DNA of 64,000 nucleotides, taken from CAZYSK01 sp964649415. GTDB lineage: Bacteria > Chloroflexota > Anaerolineae > B4-G1. Shown piece after piece: positions 17,407 through 26,547 of this stretch (positions are counted from its first letter, which is position 1; each line of letters opens with the position of its first letter). The position numbers and the translations under genes are program-made. The stretch lies in contig CAZYSK010000004.1 in NCBI GenBank assembly GCA_964649415.1, positions 85,507 through 149,506 of the forward strand, in the 5' to 3' direction. The notes under the pieces are model-generated. The model was given only the letters and a program-made list of their open reading frames with translations. It searched no databases and was not told the DNA's origin.

Positions 17407-20400
17407 AGCGGATCAACCTGTTGTTGCTTTCCTTTGTTTCGGCGCTTGGATTGCTTGCACTCACGGCCTGGGCCGTGGGCGTCTTGTCTCCCGTCGCACC
17501 TGGCGCGGGCGTGGTCTGGGCCGGTCCGGCGGAGGAAGCGCGTTCTTCATGTCAGAGCGACGCGCAACGTGCCGCCGGCGACCAGCGCCTCGTCTCGTCA
17601 CTGGGAATGGCTGCGGAAGAGGACGACTATCTGGTGTTTGGCTCGACCTACGCGGGCAGAGCCAGCGGACGCGATGTCCACTTGCCCTTCGTCGCCCGTG
17701 ATTATGGTGGTTGGTCCACCATCCTCTACGTCATGGCTGAGGATCGTTACTGGACTCCTATGGACGTGGACATCACGATCACGTTCTATGATCAGACCGG
17801 CGCGTTGGTGCACACCATCAGTGACACGGTTCCGCATCTCGGTGGCCGCGTGTATGCCCAGAAGTCGATGTCCGGCCTGCCTGCAGGCTTCGTTGGCTCT
17901 GCGGCCATCCACGCCAGCAACGCGATGGATCCGGCCGTGGGTGCCACCGTCCGCATCGTCCACCCCGGCTCGGAGGGCGATGGTCTGATGAGCTATACCG
18001 GCCTGACCTCACCCGCTGGCACGCACCACATCCCTATGGTGCAGAAGGGGGATACGAATACCATCCTGTTCATCACAAACACCGACATCGCGGAGCCCTC
18101 CGTTGTCCAGATCACGATCTATGACGCAAGTGGCGCAACTGTGGATAACGCGTCTCTGTCCATAGACCCCCAAGCCACCCACATCTTCAACCTGGGTCTG
18201 CGGGGTGCCATTCCCGACGGGTTCGTCGGTTCTGCTGCCATCGTGCCCGATGGAGACGTTCTCGGCGTCTTGGTTATGGACGTGGACTCGGTGGGACAGC
18301 GTGGCGCGGCCTATGCCCATCATCCGCCCTCCGTCGCTTCTCCGCCCACGGCTTTTGCTTTGCCCGTGGTTCACAAGGAACACGAGGGGTGGAAAAGTCA
18401 GTTCTGGATCCTGTCGCATGCTCTGAGCGGAAGCTCGGCGGACGTCGACTACTACGACGAGAGCGGTACCCGGACAGGATCTGAGGGAACCGGGACCTTG
18501 TATTTCCACCAGCTAGCCGGGCCGCTGCCCACGACCATGGATGCTCAGGCCCACTCGGCTATTGTCCACACCTATGGATATGCGATGGAAGTGGCCGCCT
18601 ATGACGAGAACCAGGGGGATGGCGTGCTTCGGTCGTACCAGTCTCCACAGTACGAGGAGACGATTGTCCTGCCCCGCATTGTCCATACCAGATTCCAGAA
18701 CACGCGCATTAACGTCCAGAACACGAACCCCTTCACATTCCCAGTGACGATCCAGTATCGTGATCTGATGGGACATACTGTCTACACGCAGGTTTTCACT
18801 TTGCCGCCGTATGCGACTCACGTTGCTGACCAAGAGGGGATGAATGACCAGTTGGGAGCGGTGTTCTTCGGGTCGGCCTACGTCGACGCCGGTTTCAACA
18901 ACTTCATCGCTGTCACCGTGGACGAGCGTGACACGCTACTGCGCGAGGGTATCGACGCCCACGAGCCGAACGATGGTGCGATGATCGCCGCTCCCATCCT
19001 GCTGGACCGGGACTATTATGCCAAGATCGGGGCCCCTGAGGACATAGACTGGTTCAAAGTATACGTGTCCTCGCCTTCTGTTCTGACCGTCACGCTGTCT
19101 CAGTTGCCTGCTGACTACGACTTAGCCACCTTCTACGACATGGACGAGGGACCTGTCTTGAGCGGTTCGGATCTACTGGGCGACATACAGGATGACTCGG
19201 ACGTGAACGCTGCGGGTCAAATGAGCTCCGTGGGCCAGATGAGTTCGGTGGGCCAGATGAGTTCCGTCGGCCAGATGAGCTCGGTGGGCCAGATGAGTTC
19301 TGTCGGCCAGATGAGCTCGGTTTCGGCCAACCCGGACCAGTCGGACGAGACCGCCGTCTCGTTGGCCCTCAAGCCGGGGTGGTACTATGTCCTGGTCGTC
19401 GGGCATAACAACGCCCATGATCCGCACGGGTTCTACCGTCTGCGTGCCGAGGCGCGCTCCTTCGGCGACTTCCCAGCGTGCACGGCGGACTTCGAGTATT
19501 CCACAAGCGAGCCCATGCCGTTCTACCAGCCCGCTGGCTTGTCGGACGATGAGGTGCGCACACTGATACTGGTCAACAAGGAACGGATGGACTACACCTA
19601 TGGCGTGGCACGCACACGCGCGTTGTCTGTCGAGTTGCGCACGCTGGCCGATGACGGCACCGTCAACGGTGTGGTCTATCCTGTGGACTGGTACATCAAC
19701 GACAGTACGTGGAGCGCGGACGCCTGCGATCCGTATGAGGCCAACGAAGTCGCGGAGCAGATCTATGACTACGTGATCAAGTACGCCACGACCTACTACT
19801 ACACGAATACTCAGTATGTGGTCATCGTCGGGGATGACCACATCATTCCCTTCTACCGTGTCCCCGACTTCTCCACGTTGGCCAACGAGCGTGAGTATGC
19901 CGTCTCCGCCGATTTGGAGTCCTACAACGCCACCTGGGCCGCGCTGGGCTGGGGTTTCCTGCTCACCGACGACTACTATGGCGACATAGGCAGCCGCAAG
20001 TACTGGCACGGACACTATCTGAGCATCCCCGACTTGGCCGTGGGGCGACTGGTGGAGACGCCAGAAGAGGTCGCGAACGCGATCCAGCACTACATCGTGT
20101 CGGCAAACATGGGCCTTGAGCCGAGTACCGGCCTGGTCACCGGCTACGACTTCCTTACTGACAGTGCCCGAGAGACCCGCAATCTGATGGGCAACCAGGG
20201 CCTGCTCACGACGACGCTCATCAGCGAGGATTGGACCGCGTCGGACTTAGAGAATGTCTGGACAGACAGCGCCACTCGCCGGGATCTGGTCTCGCTCAAC
20301 GCGCACTTCGAGCACTGGCATGCGCTGCCTGCATCCTCGTCGGCAGGGCTGTTTTCGAGCGCCCAGGTTCGCGGTGCGAGTACCTCGCCGCGCGATACAG

Positions 20401-21596
20401 TGGTCTGGTCGGTGGGCTGCCATGCGGGATACAACGTCCACGATGCCCACAGTGCCGGTGCTGCATCCGCGCTCGATTTCGCCCAGGCCTTTGCCTACGA
20501 GCAGACCGGGGGGTTCATCGCCAACACAGGCTACGGACTGGGTGACACGACCGAGGTTGCCTATTCAGAGAAGCTGATGCTCTACTTCGCGCAGGAGTTG
20601 GGGAGCCAGGCGAACATGTCGGTGGGAGAGGCATTGAAGGGGGCCAAGCAGCGGTACGTCGGCAGTGCGCCTGCCGGCGGCTTCAGTCGCTACGACGAGA
20701 AGGTGATGATCGAGGCCACGTTGTACGGCCTGCCCATGTACCAGGTGACCGTGCCTGTCAGTGTTCCCGTCGACGGTTCTCACGCGGGGAATCCGCTTTC
20801 TGTCAAGCATCTGGTCACCACCGGGGCTTCGACCGCTGGTGCGGTGCAGAGTACATACGAATTCTCGTTCACGCCCGTTGCGCACACTGTCCCTGGATGG
20901 GGCACCTACTACACCGTCGAGGGCCACGAGGAGACCCAGACCAGCGCCGGGCGCCCCATCCAGCCTATGGTCATATCGGATGTCACCAAGTCGGGGCTGC
21001 CCGCGCGTGAGGTCGTCGTGGAGAGCGTGGAGTACCTGACTGTGACGCTAGATCCGGTGATCGCCACGCTAGTCACCGATACGTCCAAGAGCGAACCGCT
21101 CTTCGAGTACGATGGGTGGTACCCGGCCAATGTAGCGGCCATCAACCGCCTCGGCGATCGGGACAACCTCGTCATCGTCCCGGCTCAGTTTCATTCCGGC
21201 AGTCAGACCGAGCGGCTCTATACCCGCCTGACGCTGACCGTCTACTACACGGACAGCACGGACTACGTGCCTCCTTCTATTTGGTCGGTAGCGAGTGAAC
21301 GTGGGGAGGGCACGACGACGTTCCTGGTTGACGCCAGCGATAGTGGATCGGGTATCGATCGCGTGACAGTCACTTACGAGCACGCGCCCGGTCAATGGAG
21401 CAGCGTCGATCTGGCATACAACCTGAGCACGGAGTTGTGGGAGGGCGTCGTCAGCAGCACTCTGGAAGAGTTCAGCTATGCAGTGCAGGTGGTGGATCGT
21501 GCGGGGAACGTCAGCACGAGCAGCAACAAGGGCCTCTACTTCGCCGCTGAGCCGCAGCGGCTCTACCTGCCATTCATCCTGTGCAGCGCGCCATAG
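17403..21596 (+). CDS. Secreted gingipain-like C25 cysteine peptidase (1397 aa)
   Basis: GTG start overlaps the cyclase stop by 4 bp, with AGGAGG upstream. A signal peptide (about 1-40) precedes beta-rich repeats (60-500) and a pre-peptidase-like C-terminal domain type module (about 520-680, HEPNDGAMIAAPILLDRDYY). The C25 catalytic domain spans about 690-1120, with VVIVGDDHIIPFYRVPDF, a candidate His in LNAHFEHW (H968 or H971) and nucleophile C1006 in SVGCHAGYN. Beta domains follow, and the protein ends in RLYLPFILCSAP. The family cleaves after Arg or Lys, but specificity here is unknown. A run of six GQMSSV repeats lies in residues 605-640. Confidence 0.85.
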   Translation: MKRINLLLLSFVSALGLLALTAWAVGVLSPVAPGAGVVWAGPAEEARSSCQSDAQRAAGDQRLVSSLGMAAEEDDYLVFGSTYAGRASGRDVHLPFVARDYGGWSTILYVMAEDRYWTPMDVDITITFYDQTGALVHTISDTVPHLGGRVYAQKSMSGLPAGFVGSAAIHASNAMDPAVGATVRIVHPGSEGDGLMSYTGLTSPAGTHHIPMVQKGDTNTILFITNTDIAEPSVVQITIYDASGATVDNASLSIDPQATHIFNLGLRGAIPDGFVGSAAIVPDGDVLGVLVMDVDSVGQRGAAYAHHPPSVASPPTAFALPVVHKEHEGWKSQFWILSHALSGSSADVDYYDESGTRTGSEGTGTLYFHQLAGPLPTTMDAQAHSAIVHTYGYAMEVAAYDENQGDGVLRSYQSPQYEETIVLPRIVHTRFQNTRINVQNTNPFTFPVTIQYRDLMGHTVYTQVFTLPPYATHVADQEGMNDQLGAVFFGSAYVDAGFNNFIAVTVDERDTLLREGIDAHEPNDGAMIAAPILLDRDYYAKIGAPEDIDWFKVYVSSPSVLTVTLSQLPADYDLATFYDMDEGPVLSGSDLLGDIQDDSDVNAAGQMSSVGQMSSVGQMSSVGQMSSVGQMSSVGQMSSVSANPDQSDETAVSLALKPGWYYVLVVGHNNAHDPHGFYRLRAEARSFGDFPACTADFEYSTSEPMPFYQPAGLSDDEVRTLILVNKERMDYTYGVARTRALSVELRTLADDGTVNGVVYPVDWYINDSTWSADACDPYEANEVAEQIYDYVIKYATTYYYTNTQYVVIVGDDHIIPFYRVPDFSTLANEREYAVSADLESYNATWAALGWGFLLTDDYYGDIGSRKYWHGHYLSIPDLAVGRLVETPEEVANAIQHYIVSANMGLEPSTGLVTGYDFLTDSARETRNLMGNQGLLTTTLISEDWTASDLENVWTDSATRRDLVSLNAHFEHWHALPASSSAGLFSSAQVRGASTSPRDTVVWSVGCHAGYNVHDAHSAGAASALDFAQAFAYEQTGGFIANTGYGLGDTTEVAYSEKLMLYFAQELGSQANMSVGEALKGAKQRYVGSAPAGGFSRYDEKVMIEATLYGLPMYQVTVPVSVPVDGSHAGNPLSVKHLVTTGASTAGAVQSTYEFSFTPVAHTVPGWGTYYTVEGHEETQTSAGRPIQPMVISDVTKSGLPAREVVVESVEYLTVTLDPVIATLVTDTSKSEPLFEYDGWYPANVAAINRLGDRDNLVIVPAQFHSGSQTERLYTRLTLTVYYTDSTDYVPPSIWSVASERGEGTTTFLVDASDSGSGIDRVTVTYEHAPGQWSSVDLAYNLSTELWEGVVSSTLEEFSYAVQVVDRAGNVSTSSNKGLYFAAEPQRLYLPFILCSAP
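19215..19322 (+). repeat. Six tandem 18-bp units coding for GQMSSV
   Basis: Six in-frame 18-bp units inside the C25 peptidase gene, each coding Gly-Gln-Met-Ser-Ser-Val, with synonymous differences (ggt/ggc, agc/agt, tcc/tcg/tct, gtg/gtc/gtt). They sit at the edge of the pre-peptidase domain. Copy-number change would preserve frame. Confidence 0.95.
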
Positions 21597-21605
21597 TTTG
21601 CTGCA

Positions 21606-21665
21606 AAGGCGCCATTCCGATGGCGCGCCTCAATCGGTACGAAGGCGCCATTCCGATGGCGCGCC
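21606..21665. repeat. Two copies of a 24-bp palindromic intergenic repeat
   Basis: Identical 24-bp units at 21606-21629 and 21642-21665, 36 bp apart. Each contains GCGCCAT-TCCG-ATGGCGC, a 7-bp stem with a 4-base loop, followed by GCC. Diverged copies in reverse orientation occur at 33184, 33274 and 33815. Confidence 0.9.
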
Positions 21666-21716
21666 ACAGCGCGTGGCGCCCGTAGGGCCGTTCGGAGGGT
21701 TGTGGGGTCAAAGACA

Positions 21717-21745
21717 GATCGGGGGCCAGCATCCGGCCCCCGATC
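21717..21745. terminator. Candidate bidirectional terminator between convergent genes
   Basis: Perfect 11-bp stem GATCGGGGGCC / GGCCCCCGATC with a 7-base loop, between convergent genes. The plus side lacks a T-tract; the minus side is followed by TGTCTTTG. Confidence 0.65.
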
Positions 21746-21769
21746 CGTGGCTACTTCAGAGCGCGTATC

Positions 21770-22879
21770 CTAATACCTCAACAGCGCCCCCACGCCGAAC
21801 TCCGCAATCTTGGGGTGTTCGTCGATCACTTCCACCTTGCCCCCGTCTTCGATCACTTTCGTCACCAGCGCCTCAGTCGCGTCTGGGATCTGCGAGAATT
21901 CGCCGCCACAGAAGGGGCAGATCTCCAGGGCTTGGTCGGTGAGGTACGCGCAGTTGGTACACTGGTAGCCAGGCTCGTGGTAGTCTCTGGCGATCACCAG
22001 TGTCTGAATGCGTCCCTCATGTGCCGCTCCAAGCGTGTCGGCCAGGCGGATGACGCCTCCTCGGCCCTTTGCCGCTGCCGTGAACACCGCGTCCACCAGT
22101 TCTGTCTCTCGTGTCTGCTCCACCCGGAGCAGGATCTCCAATGAACGCTTCAGTATTTCCGTCTCCGGCGTGTTCATGTCGGCGGCCAACGTGCCAATGA
22201 CCTTGTCCTGTATCGGTTTGGGCAGAGCCTCGCGGAACTGAGCCACAGTGGGGTCAGCGCCGGCGATGATCAACCGTTGCGGACTGTGCTTGCTCCAGAA
22301 TCGCTGTGTCGCCTTAGATGCCGCGCGGATGTTGCGCTGCGCCACCTCTTCCTCTCGTCGGCTTGACACGGGGGCTCCGCCTCGGCGCGCCCGTCCACCT
22401 GACGAGCCCCGTCCCTTCTTCAGCTTACGCACGTCTTTGCCCACGTGTCCGTCTCTGATCTGCAACTCGCCCATCTCAAAGAGCAGCAGCCGTACCTCCT
22501 GTCGATCCACCAGCGCCACCGCATAGCTGCCATATGCATCCACCAGCGCCGCCAGCGGCCAGATATAGGGTTTGCGGGCCACTGTCGCTCCAGGAGCGAC
22601 GGGAACGGCCAGCGAATACGTGTGCCAGAAACCCTCCTGAGCGCCGGAGAAAACGATCACGCCCCGGCCTGACCAGTCGTACTCGTGGTCGAAGAATCGC
22701 TCCACCGCTTCCACGTCTGCGGGCGCCGCGGAGCCTTCTACTTGCTTCAGCATTTGCCGAAGTTCCAGCTTGTATTCATCGGTCGTGTGCTCTGTGGGGT
22801 CCACGTTCAGATAGACGCTCAGAATCGGCGACTCAGTCTGATACGCTGCCAGTTCGCGCAGATCCTCTTGTTTGAACAT
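21770..22879 (-). CDS. Bacterial eRF1/Pelota-like protein (baeRF family) with zinc ribbon (369 aa)
   Basis: The N-terminal domain (MFKQEDLRELAAYQTESPILSVYLNVDP) and central region resemble the archaeo-eukaryotic release-factor fold found in bacterial baeRF proteins. A Gly/Arg/Lys-rich loop at residues about 155-175 (KKGRGSSGGRARRGG) occupies the place where eRF1 carries GGQ; no GGQ is present. The C-terminal part holds a zinc ribbon (CTNCAYLTDQALEICPFCGGE). Family members are predicted to act at the ribosome in hibernation or rescue. It follows the HtrA-like protease gene on the same strand, 117 bp downstream, perhaps in one transcript with dnaJ. Confidence 0.75.
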   Translation of the reverse strand: MFKQEDLRELAAYQTESPILSVYLNVDPTEHTTDEYKLELRQMLKQVEGSAAPADVEAVERFFDHEYDWSGRGVIVFSGAQEGFWHTYSLAVPVAPGATVARKPYIWPLAALVDAYGSYAVALVDRQEVRLLLFEMGELQIRDGHVGKDVRKLKKGRGSSGGRARRGGAPVSSRREEEVAQRNIRAASKATQRFWSKHSPQRLIIAGADPTVAQFREALPKPIQDKVIGTLAADMNTPETEILKRSLEILLRVEQTRETELVDAVFTAAAKGRGGVIRLADTLGAAHEGRIQTLVIARDYHEPGYQCTNCAYLTDQALEICPFCGGEFSQIPDATEALVTKVIEDGGKVEVIDEHPKIAEFGVGALLRY

Positions 22880-22996
22880 TGCCCTCGCTCCCTTTCTCTA
22901 GTTGCTCTTCTCTTGACCGTCAGCCGTCTTTACTCCGGCTGCTGATAGCTGAAAGCTGGCCGTCAGGCCGTTGCCGTTTATCCCTCCTTTCACGGA

Positions 22997-24217
22997 TCAT
23001 TGTCCGTTGTTTGCATCCGGTCGCTCGCCCAATGTGACGGGGATGTCCAACTCCTCCCCGTCGCGCACGATTGTCATTACGACGGTCTGGTCTACCTCGG
23101 TTTCGCGCACCAGATACGCGATCAAGTCGTCGAAGTTGCTCAGCACGTATCCATCAATCGCGGTGATGATATCCCCGCCAGCTCTCAGCGTCGCTCCCAT
23201 GACTTCGACCTCGCGGTCGCCTCCACGCAGACCGGCCTGAGCCGCGGCGGTCCCGGGCTGGACCTCGTCTATGAGCACTCCCTGTGTGACCGGAAGCCCC
23301 AAGGGGCCAGCAAGTTCTGCCAGAGTGAAGTAGGTCTTCGCCGTGATGCCGAGATACGGGTAGTGGTAGGTCCCCTCCGCGATCAGGGCGGGTATGATTC
23401 GCCTGACCGTGTTGACCGGCACGGCGAAGCCAACGCCTGTGTTGAAACCCGTCGTCGAGCGGATAGCAGTGTTTACCCCGATCACCCGCCCGTTGATGTC
23501 CAATAGAGGCCCGCCAGAATTGCCTGGGTTGATGGACGCATCAGTCTGGATAATCTCAGGGTTAGAGAAATAGCCGCTGGCTTCGAGCACCTGTGCCGAA
23601 AGCGTGCGCCCAAGTGCGCTGATGATGCCTACGGTCATCGTGCCCTCGAGTCCAAAAGGATTGCCGATGGCGATGGCCCGCTGTCCCACCTGGAGTGTGC
23701 TTGAGTCACCAAACTCCAAAGGCAACAGCCGCTGAGGCGGCACATCCACCTGGATCACGGCCAGGTCGGAATACGGGTCTCGGCCCACGATCTGGGCACT
23801 GGCAACACTGCCGTCAACGAACGTGACCTGAAGGGCATCGGCTTGCTCGACGACGTGGTTGTTTGTGACGATGTATCCTGCCGTGTCTATGACGAAACCG
23901 GATCCACTGCCCAGCGGTATCTGTGTGCCTTCCTGTTCAATCATTGTCTCGACAAAGACCACGGCAGGGCTGGCCCGTTGATAGAGGTTGATCAACAGGG
24001 CGTCCTCTGCATCTAACTCGGCGACGATCGCCTCAGGCAGAGGTGTAGGGGTGGCGACGGGCATCGGCACAGTTACTGTTATCGCGGCAGGCACAGGCGA
24101 CGGTATTGTCTGTGCGGTCGGGGTGGGCACGAATAGGATTTCCTGGCTGTTGCAGGTACAGGCCAATATGCTCAATGCCAGGGGCAGTATGAACAGGATG
24201 CGTTTATCAATTGTCAT
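22997..24217 (-). CDS. HtrA/DegP-like serine protease lipoprotein with PDZ domain (406 aa)
   Basis: I start at MTIDKRI, giving a 19-residue lipoprotein signal with lipobox SILAC (Cys20); a longer frame (to 24286) would bury this signal. A Pro/Thr-rich linker leads to a trypsin-like domain with His in TNNHVV (about 119), Asp in YSDLAV (about 148) and Ser in NPGNSGGP (about 232). One PDZ domain follows (about 290-395, GDIITAIDGYVLSNFDDLIAYL). It would degrade or hold misfolded envelope proteins outside the membrane. It lies between dnaJ and the eRF1-like gene on one strand. Confidence 0.92.
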   Translation of the reverse strand: MTIDKRILFILPLALSILACTCNSQEILFVPTPTAQTIPSPVPAAITVTVPMPVATPTPLPEAIVAELDAEDALLINLYQRASPAVVFVETMIEQEGTQIPLGSGSGFVIDTAGYIVTNNHVVEQADALQVTFVDGSVASAQIVGRDPYSDLAVIQVDVPPQRLLPLEFGDSSTLQVGQRAIAIGNPFGLEGTMTVGIISALGRTLSAQVLEASGYFSNPEIIQTDASINPGNSGGPLLDINGRVIGVNTAIRSTTGFNTGVGFAVPVNTVRRIIPALIAEGTYHYPYLGITAKTYFTLAELAGPLGLPVTQGVLIDEVQPGTAAAQAGLRGGDREVEVMGATLRAGGDIITAIDGYVLSNFDDLIAYLVRETEVDQTVVMTIVRDGEELDIPVTLGERPDANNGQ

Positions 24218-24357
24218 GTCGACCTCATATGCGAGTTTGTCCCGACCGGGACTGCTGGGGACACAGAATGCTGGGGACCATCGCATAACAGAAGGCAGTG
24301 TCCCCCACCGGCGTTTTGGGCTGGCGTGCTCTAAAGCGTTTGCGCGTGAAAGCTCGC

Positions 24358-25329
24358 CTAACTCTTCTTTCGGAGGCGGGCCAGTTCCTCGAACAGCTCT
24401 CGCTCCCGGTCGCTCAGCGTTTGAGGGACCTGAATCTGGACTTCTGCTAGCAGGTCGCCGCGTCGTTCTGGATTGCGTGGATCAGGCATTCCTTTACCAC
24501 GCAGACGGAAAGTCTTTCCACTGCTGGTGCCGGGTGGAATCCGCAGCAGTACGTCGCCGTTCAGTGTCTTGATCTGTGCCCGACCACCCAGCACAGCGGT
24601 GCACAGATCCACATCGGCGTTGCAGTGCAGGTTGTCTTCCTCCCGTGTGAAGACCGGGTGTGGTTTGACCGTGATGATCAGATAGAGATTGCCCGGGGGG
24701 GAGCCTGCGTAGCCGGGACTTCCTTTGCCGGAGATGCGCACTTTTGACCCACTGCGTGCGCCTGGTGGTACCCTCACCCGGATCCGATGACCATCTCGCT
24801 CCAGCACGCGGGTGGTACCGTGTAGGGCCTCTTCCAATGTGATCTCCACATGGGCTTCTACATCTTGTCCAGGCCGGACGCGTTGGCTGGTTGTGCGCTG
24901 GAAGAAGTCGTTGGGGGAGCGGGTGCCTTGTGCGCGCCCCATCCCGCCAAACATAGCGCGAAAGAAGTCCGAGAAAACGTCGGCCCCGGCGCCACCGAAG
25001 AGATCGCCCAGATCCCCGCTCCAGTCAACCCGTGCACCACCTGGCTCACCGGCGAACCATTGAGACCAGTCGAACTGGCTGGGGTCGCGCCCCATGCGCT
25101 GCCATTGCTGCCAACTGGCACCTAACTGGTTGTACTTGCTCCGCTTTTCCGGATCTCCGAGCACCTCGTAGGCCTCGTTGATTTCCTTGAATCTCTCCTC
25201 AGCGCGCTTATCGTCTGGGTTGACATCGGGGTGAAACTTGCGGGCCAACCCCCGGTAGGCCCGCTTGATGTCCTTCTCGCTAGCGTTCCGATCCACACCC
25301 AGGATTCTGTAGTAGTCCTTGTACTGCAT
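24358..25329 (-). CDS. DnaJ/CbpA-like Hsp40 co-chaperone lacking the zinc domain (323 aa)
   Basis: The J domain spans residues 4-70 with the HPD motif at 33-35. A Gly/Phe-type linker (WQQWQRMGRDPSQFDWSQW, MFGGMGRAQG) and two C-terminal substrate-binding domains follow directly (VEAHVEITLEEALHGTTR onward). The four-repeat CXXCXGXG zinc domain of DnaJ is absent, so this is the CbpA (type II) class. It stimulates DnaK. It has its own promoter at 25396-25368 and heads a probable dnaJ-htrA-eRF1-like transcript. Confidence 0.93.
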   Translation of the reverse strand: MQYKDYYRILGVDRNASEKDIKRAYRGLARKFHPDVNPDDKRAEERFKEINEAYEVLGDPEKRSKYNQLGASWQQWQRMGRDPSQFDWSQWFAGEPGGARVDWSGDLGDLFGGAGADVFSDFFRAMFGGMGRAQGTRSPNDFFQRTTSQRVRPGQDVEAHVEITLEEALHGTTRVLERDGHRIRVRVPPGARSGSKVRISGKGSPGYAGSPPGNLYLIITVKPHPVFTREEDNLHCNADVDLCTAVLGGRAQIKTLNGDVLLRIPPGTSSGKTFRLRGKGMPDPRNPERRGDLLAEVQIQVPQTLSDRERELFEELARLRKKS

Positions 25330-25367
25330 TCCGTTCGCCTCGCCCCGGCCCGTCGATATTCGCAGTC

Positions 25368-25396
25368 ATTCTATACCCTAATTCTCCCCATGTCAA
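25368..25396 (-). promoter_or_regulatory. Promoter of the dnaJ-like gene
   Basis: Minus strand TTGACA (25396-25391), 17-bp spacer, TAGAAT (25373-25368). Confidence 0.85.
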
Positions 25397-25428
25397 GCAT
25401 ACAGCGGGCCATGCGGAGGCACAGCCAG

Positions 25429-25470
25429 AATAGAAAGAGCGGAGCCGGGCTTGCTCGCCCGCCTCCGCTC
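25429..25470 (-). terminator. Rho-independent terminator after rplY/ctc
   Basis: Minus strand: GAGCGGAGGCGGGC (25470-25457), 6-base loop, GCCCGGCTCCGCTC (25450-25437). The arms pair fully apart from one G-G mismatch, and TTTCTATT follows. It lies 22 bp past the L25 stop and before the dnaJ promoter. Confidence 0.88.
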
Positions 25471-25491
25471 TCGTTCTTGCCCAGGCTGTCG

Positions 25492-26172
25492 CTACTCTTC
25501 TTCGCTGGATTCTTCTTCCTCGGCTGCTGTGATGACCTCGACCTCCTCAGCCTCGGGCATCATCATCTCCATTTCCTCGACTGCCGGTAGTTCTTCTTCC
25601 TCCTCCAGCGGGACCACTCGCACGATCATCTCGTCCGGGTCGGTGAGCACGTCTATGCCGGCAGGGATTGCCAAGTCACGCACGTGCACTGCCTGATCCA
25701 CCTCCGTGAGTTCTGAGAGATCTACCTCGATCGCGTCCACCAGGTCGCCTGGCAGACATTCAACCTCAACGGTCGAGAGACCTTGCAGCAGGATGCCTTC
25801 CCGCTCTTCGATCACGGGGGATGCGCCGACGATCTCCAACGGCACCTCTGCCGTCAGGCGTTCGGTCATCGTCACACGGTACAGATCCACGTGTAACAGG
25901 TCGTGTCGGATGGGGTCGCGATGCACCTCGCGCACGAGAGCCGTCTCGGGCTGTTTCGTTCCCTTGATCTTCACGCTGATGAGTTGGCTACCGCCGACAT
26001 GAGAAAGCACCTGCGTCAGGCTCCGCGAATCAAACTGCAGAGGTATGGAATCAAAACCACGTCCATACATCACGGCCGGCACCATGCCTTCTCGCCGCAG
26101 TCGCTTTACCTGTTTGCCTAGCGTTGTCCGCTTTTCAGCGACCAACTCAACTCGCTCGGTCTGTTGAGCCAT
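25492..26172 (-). CDS. rplY: 50S ribosomal protein L25, CTC/general-stress type (226 aa)
   Basis: The N-terminal L25 domain (VELVAEKRTTLGKQVKRLRREGMVPAVMYGRG) binds 5S rRNA; the C-terminal TL5/CTC beta domain (LTAEVPLEIVGASPVIEEREG, LPGDLVDAIEVDLSELTEV) follows. The tail from about residue 185 is very acidic (many Glu), a common feature of CTC-type proteins. It is cytoplasmic and part of the large subunit. A single-gene transcript is suggested by its own promoter, a roughly 200-base leader and a strong terminator. Confidence 0.95.
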   Translation of the reverse strand: MAQQTERVELVAEKRTTLGKQVKRLRREGMVPAVMYGRGFDSIPLQFDSRSLTQVLSHVGGSQLISVKIKGTKQPETALVREVHRDPIRHDLLHVDLYRVTMTERLTAEVPLEIVGASPVIEEREGILLQGLSTVEVECLPGDLVDAIEVDLSELTEVDQAVHVRDLAIPAGIDVLTDPDEMIVRVVPLEEEEELPAVEEMEMMMPEAEEVEVITAAEEEESSEEE

Positions 26173-26381
26173 TCATTACCTCCCAAACGATCTCGTGGTG
26201 AGCTACTCGGTGTTCTGAACAAGGCCCTGTGTGCGCACCACGAACGGTTCTCTTGTAGATGTGGCAGACATCCTCGTCCGCTCCCTGCTCACGTGCTGTT
26301 CTGACCATTACGGGCCCAGCCTGGACCTGTCCGCAGCGCGCAGATAGAATGCATCCGGTGGACAAACTCTGCCCGTACGGT

Positions 26382-26410
26382 ATTCTAGCGCAAACTGCCG
26401 CTTTCGTCAA
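26382..26410 (-). promoter_or_regulatory. rplY promoter
   Basis: Minus strand TTGACG (26410-26405), 17-bp spacer, TAGAAT (26387-26382). Confidence 0.82.
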
Positions 26411-26518
26411 GCATTCGTTCGCTCGATCGCTGCCTCTGTCTTGACATTTCAGAGCCCTGGGCCCCAGCGACGGATGCCAGGAGGGTGTCGCTGACAGACA
26501 CCGGAGGGCGTCCGCTAG

Positions 26519-26547
26519 TTGGCAAATCTGATTGATTTGGGTACAAT
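26519..26547 (+). promoter_or_regulatory. Promoter of the CBS-ACT gene
   Basis: TTGGCA (26519-26524), 17-bp spacer, TACAAT (26542-26547). Confidence 0.75.

Noticed and set aside
19215..19322. CRISPR-like array
   Set aside because: The 18-bp units are contiguous and in frame within a gene with no spacers; it is a coding tandem repeat.
24218..24286. Longer N-terminus of the HtrA-like protease
   Set aside because: It would place 23 polar residues before a clear lipoprotein signal with lipobox.
26173..26400. tRNA or small stable RNA in the rplY leader
   Set aside because: I could not find a cloverleaf, CCA end or T-loop motif; only a long leader can be supported.
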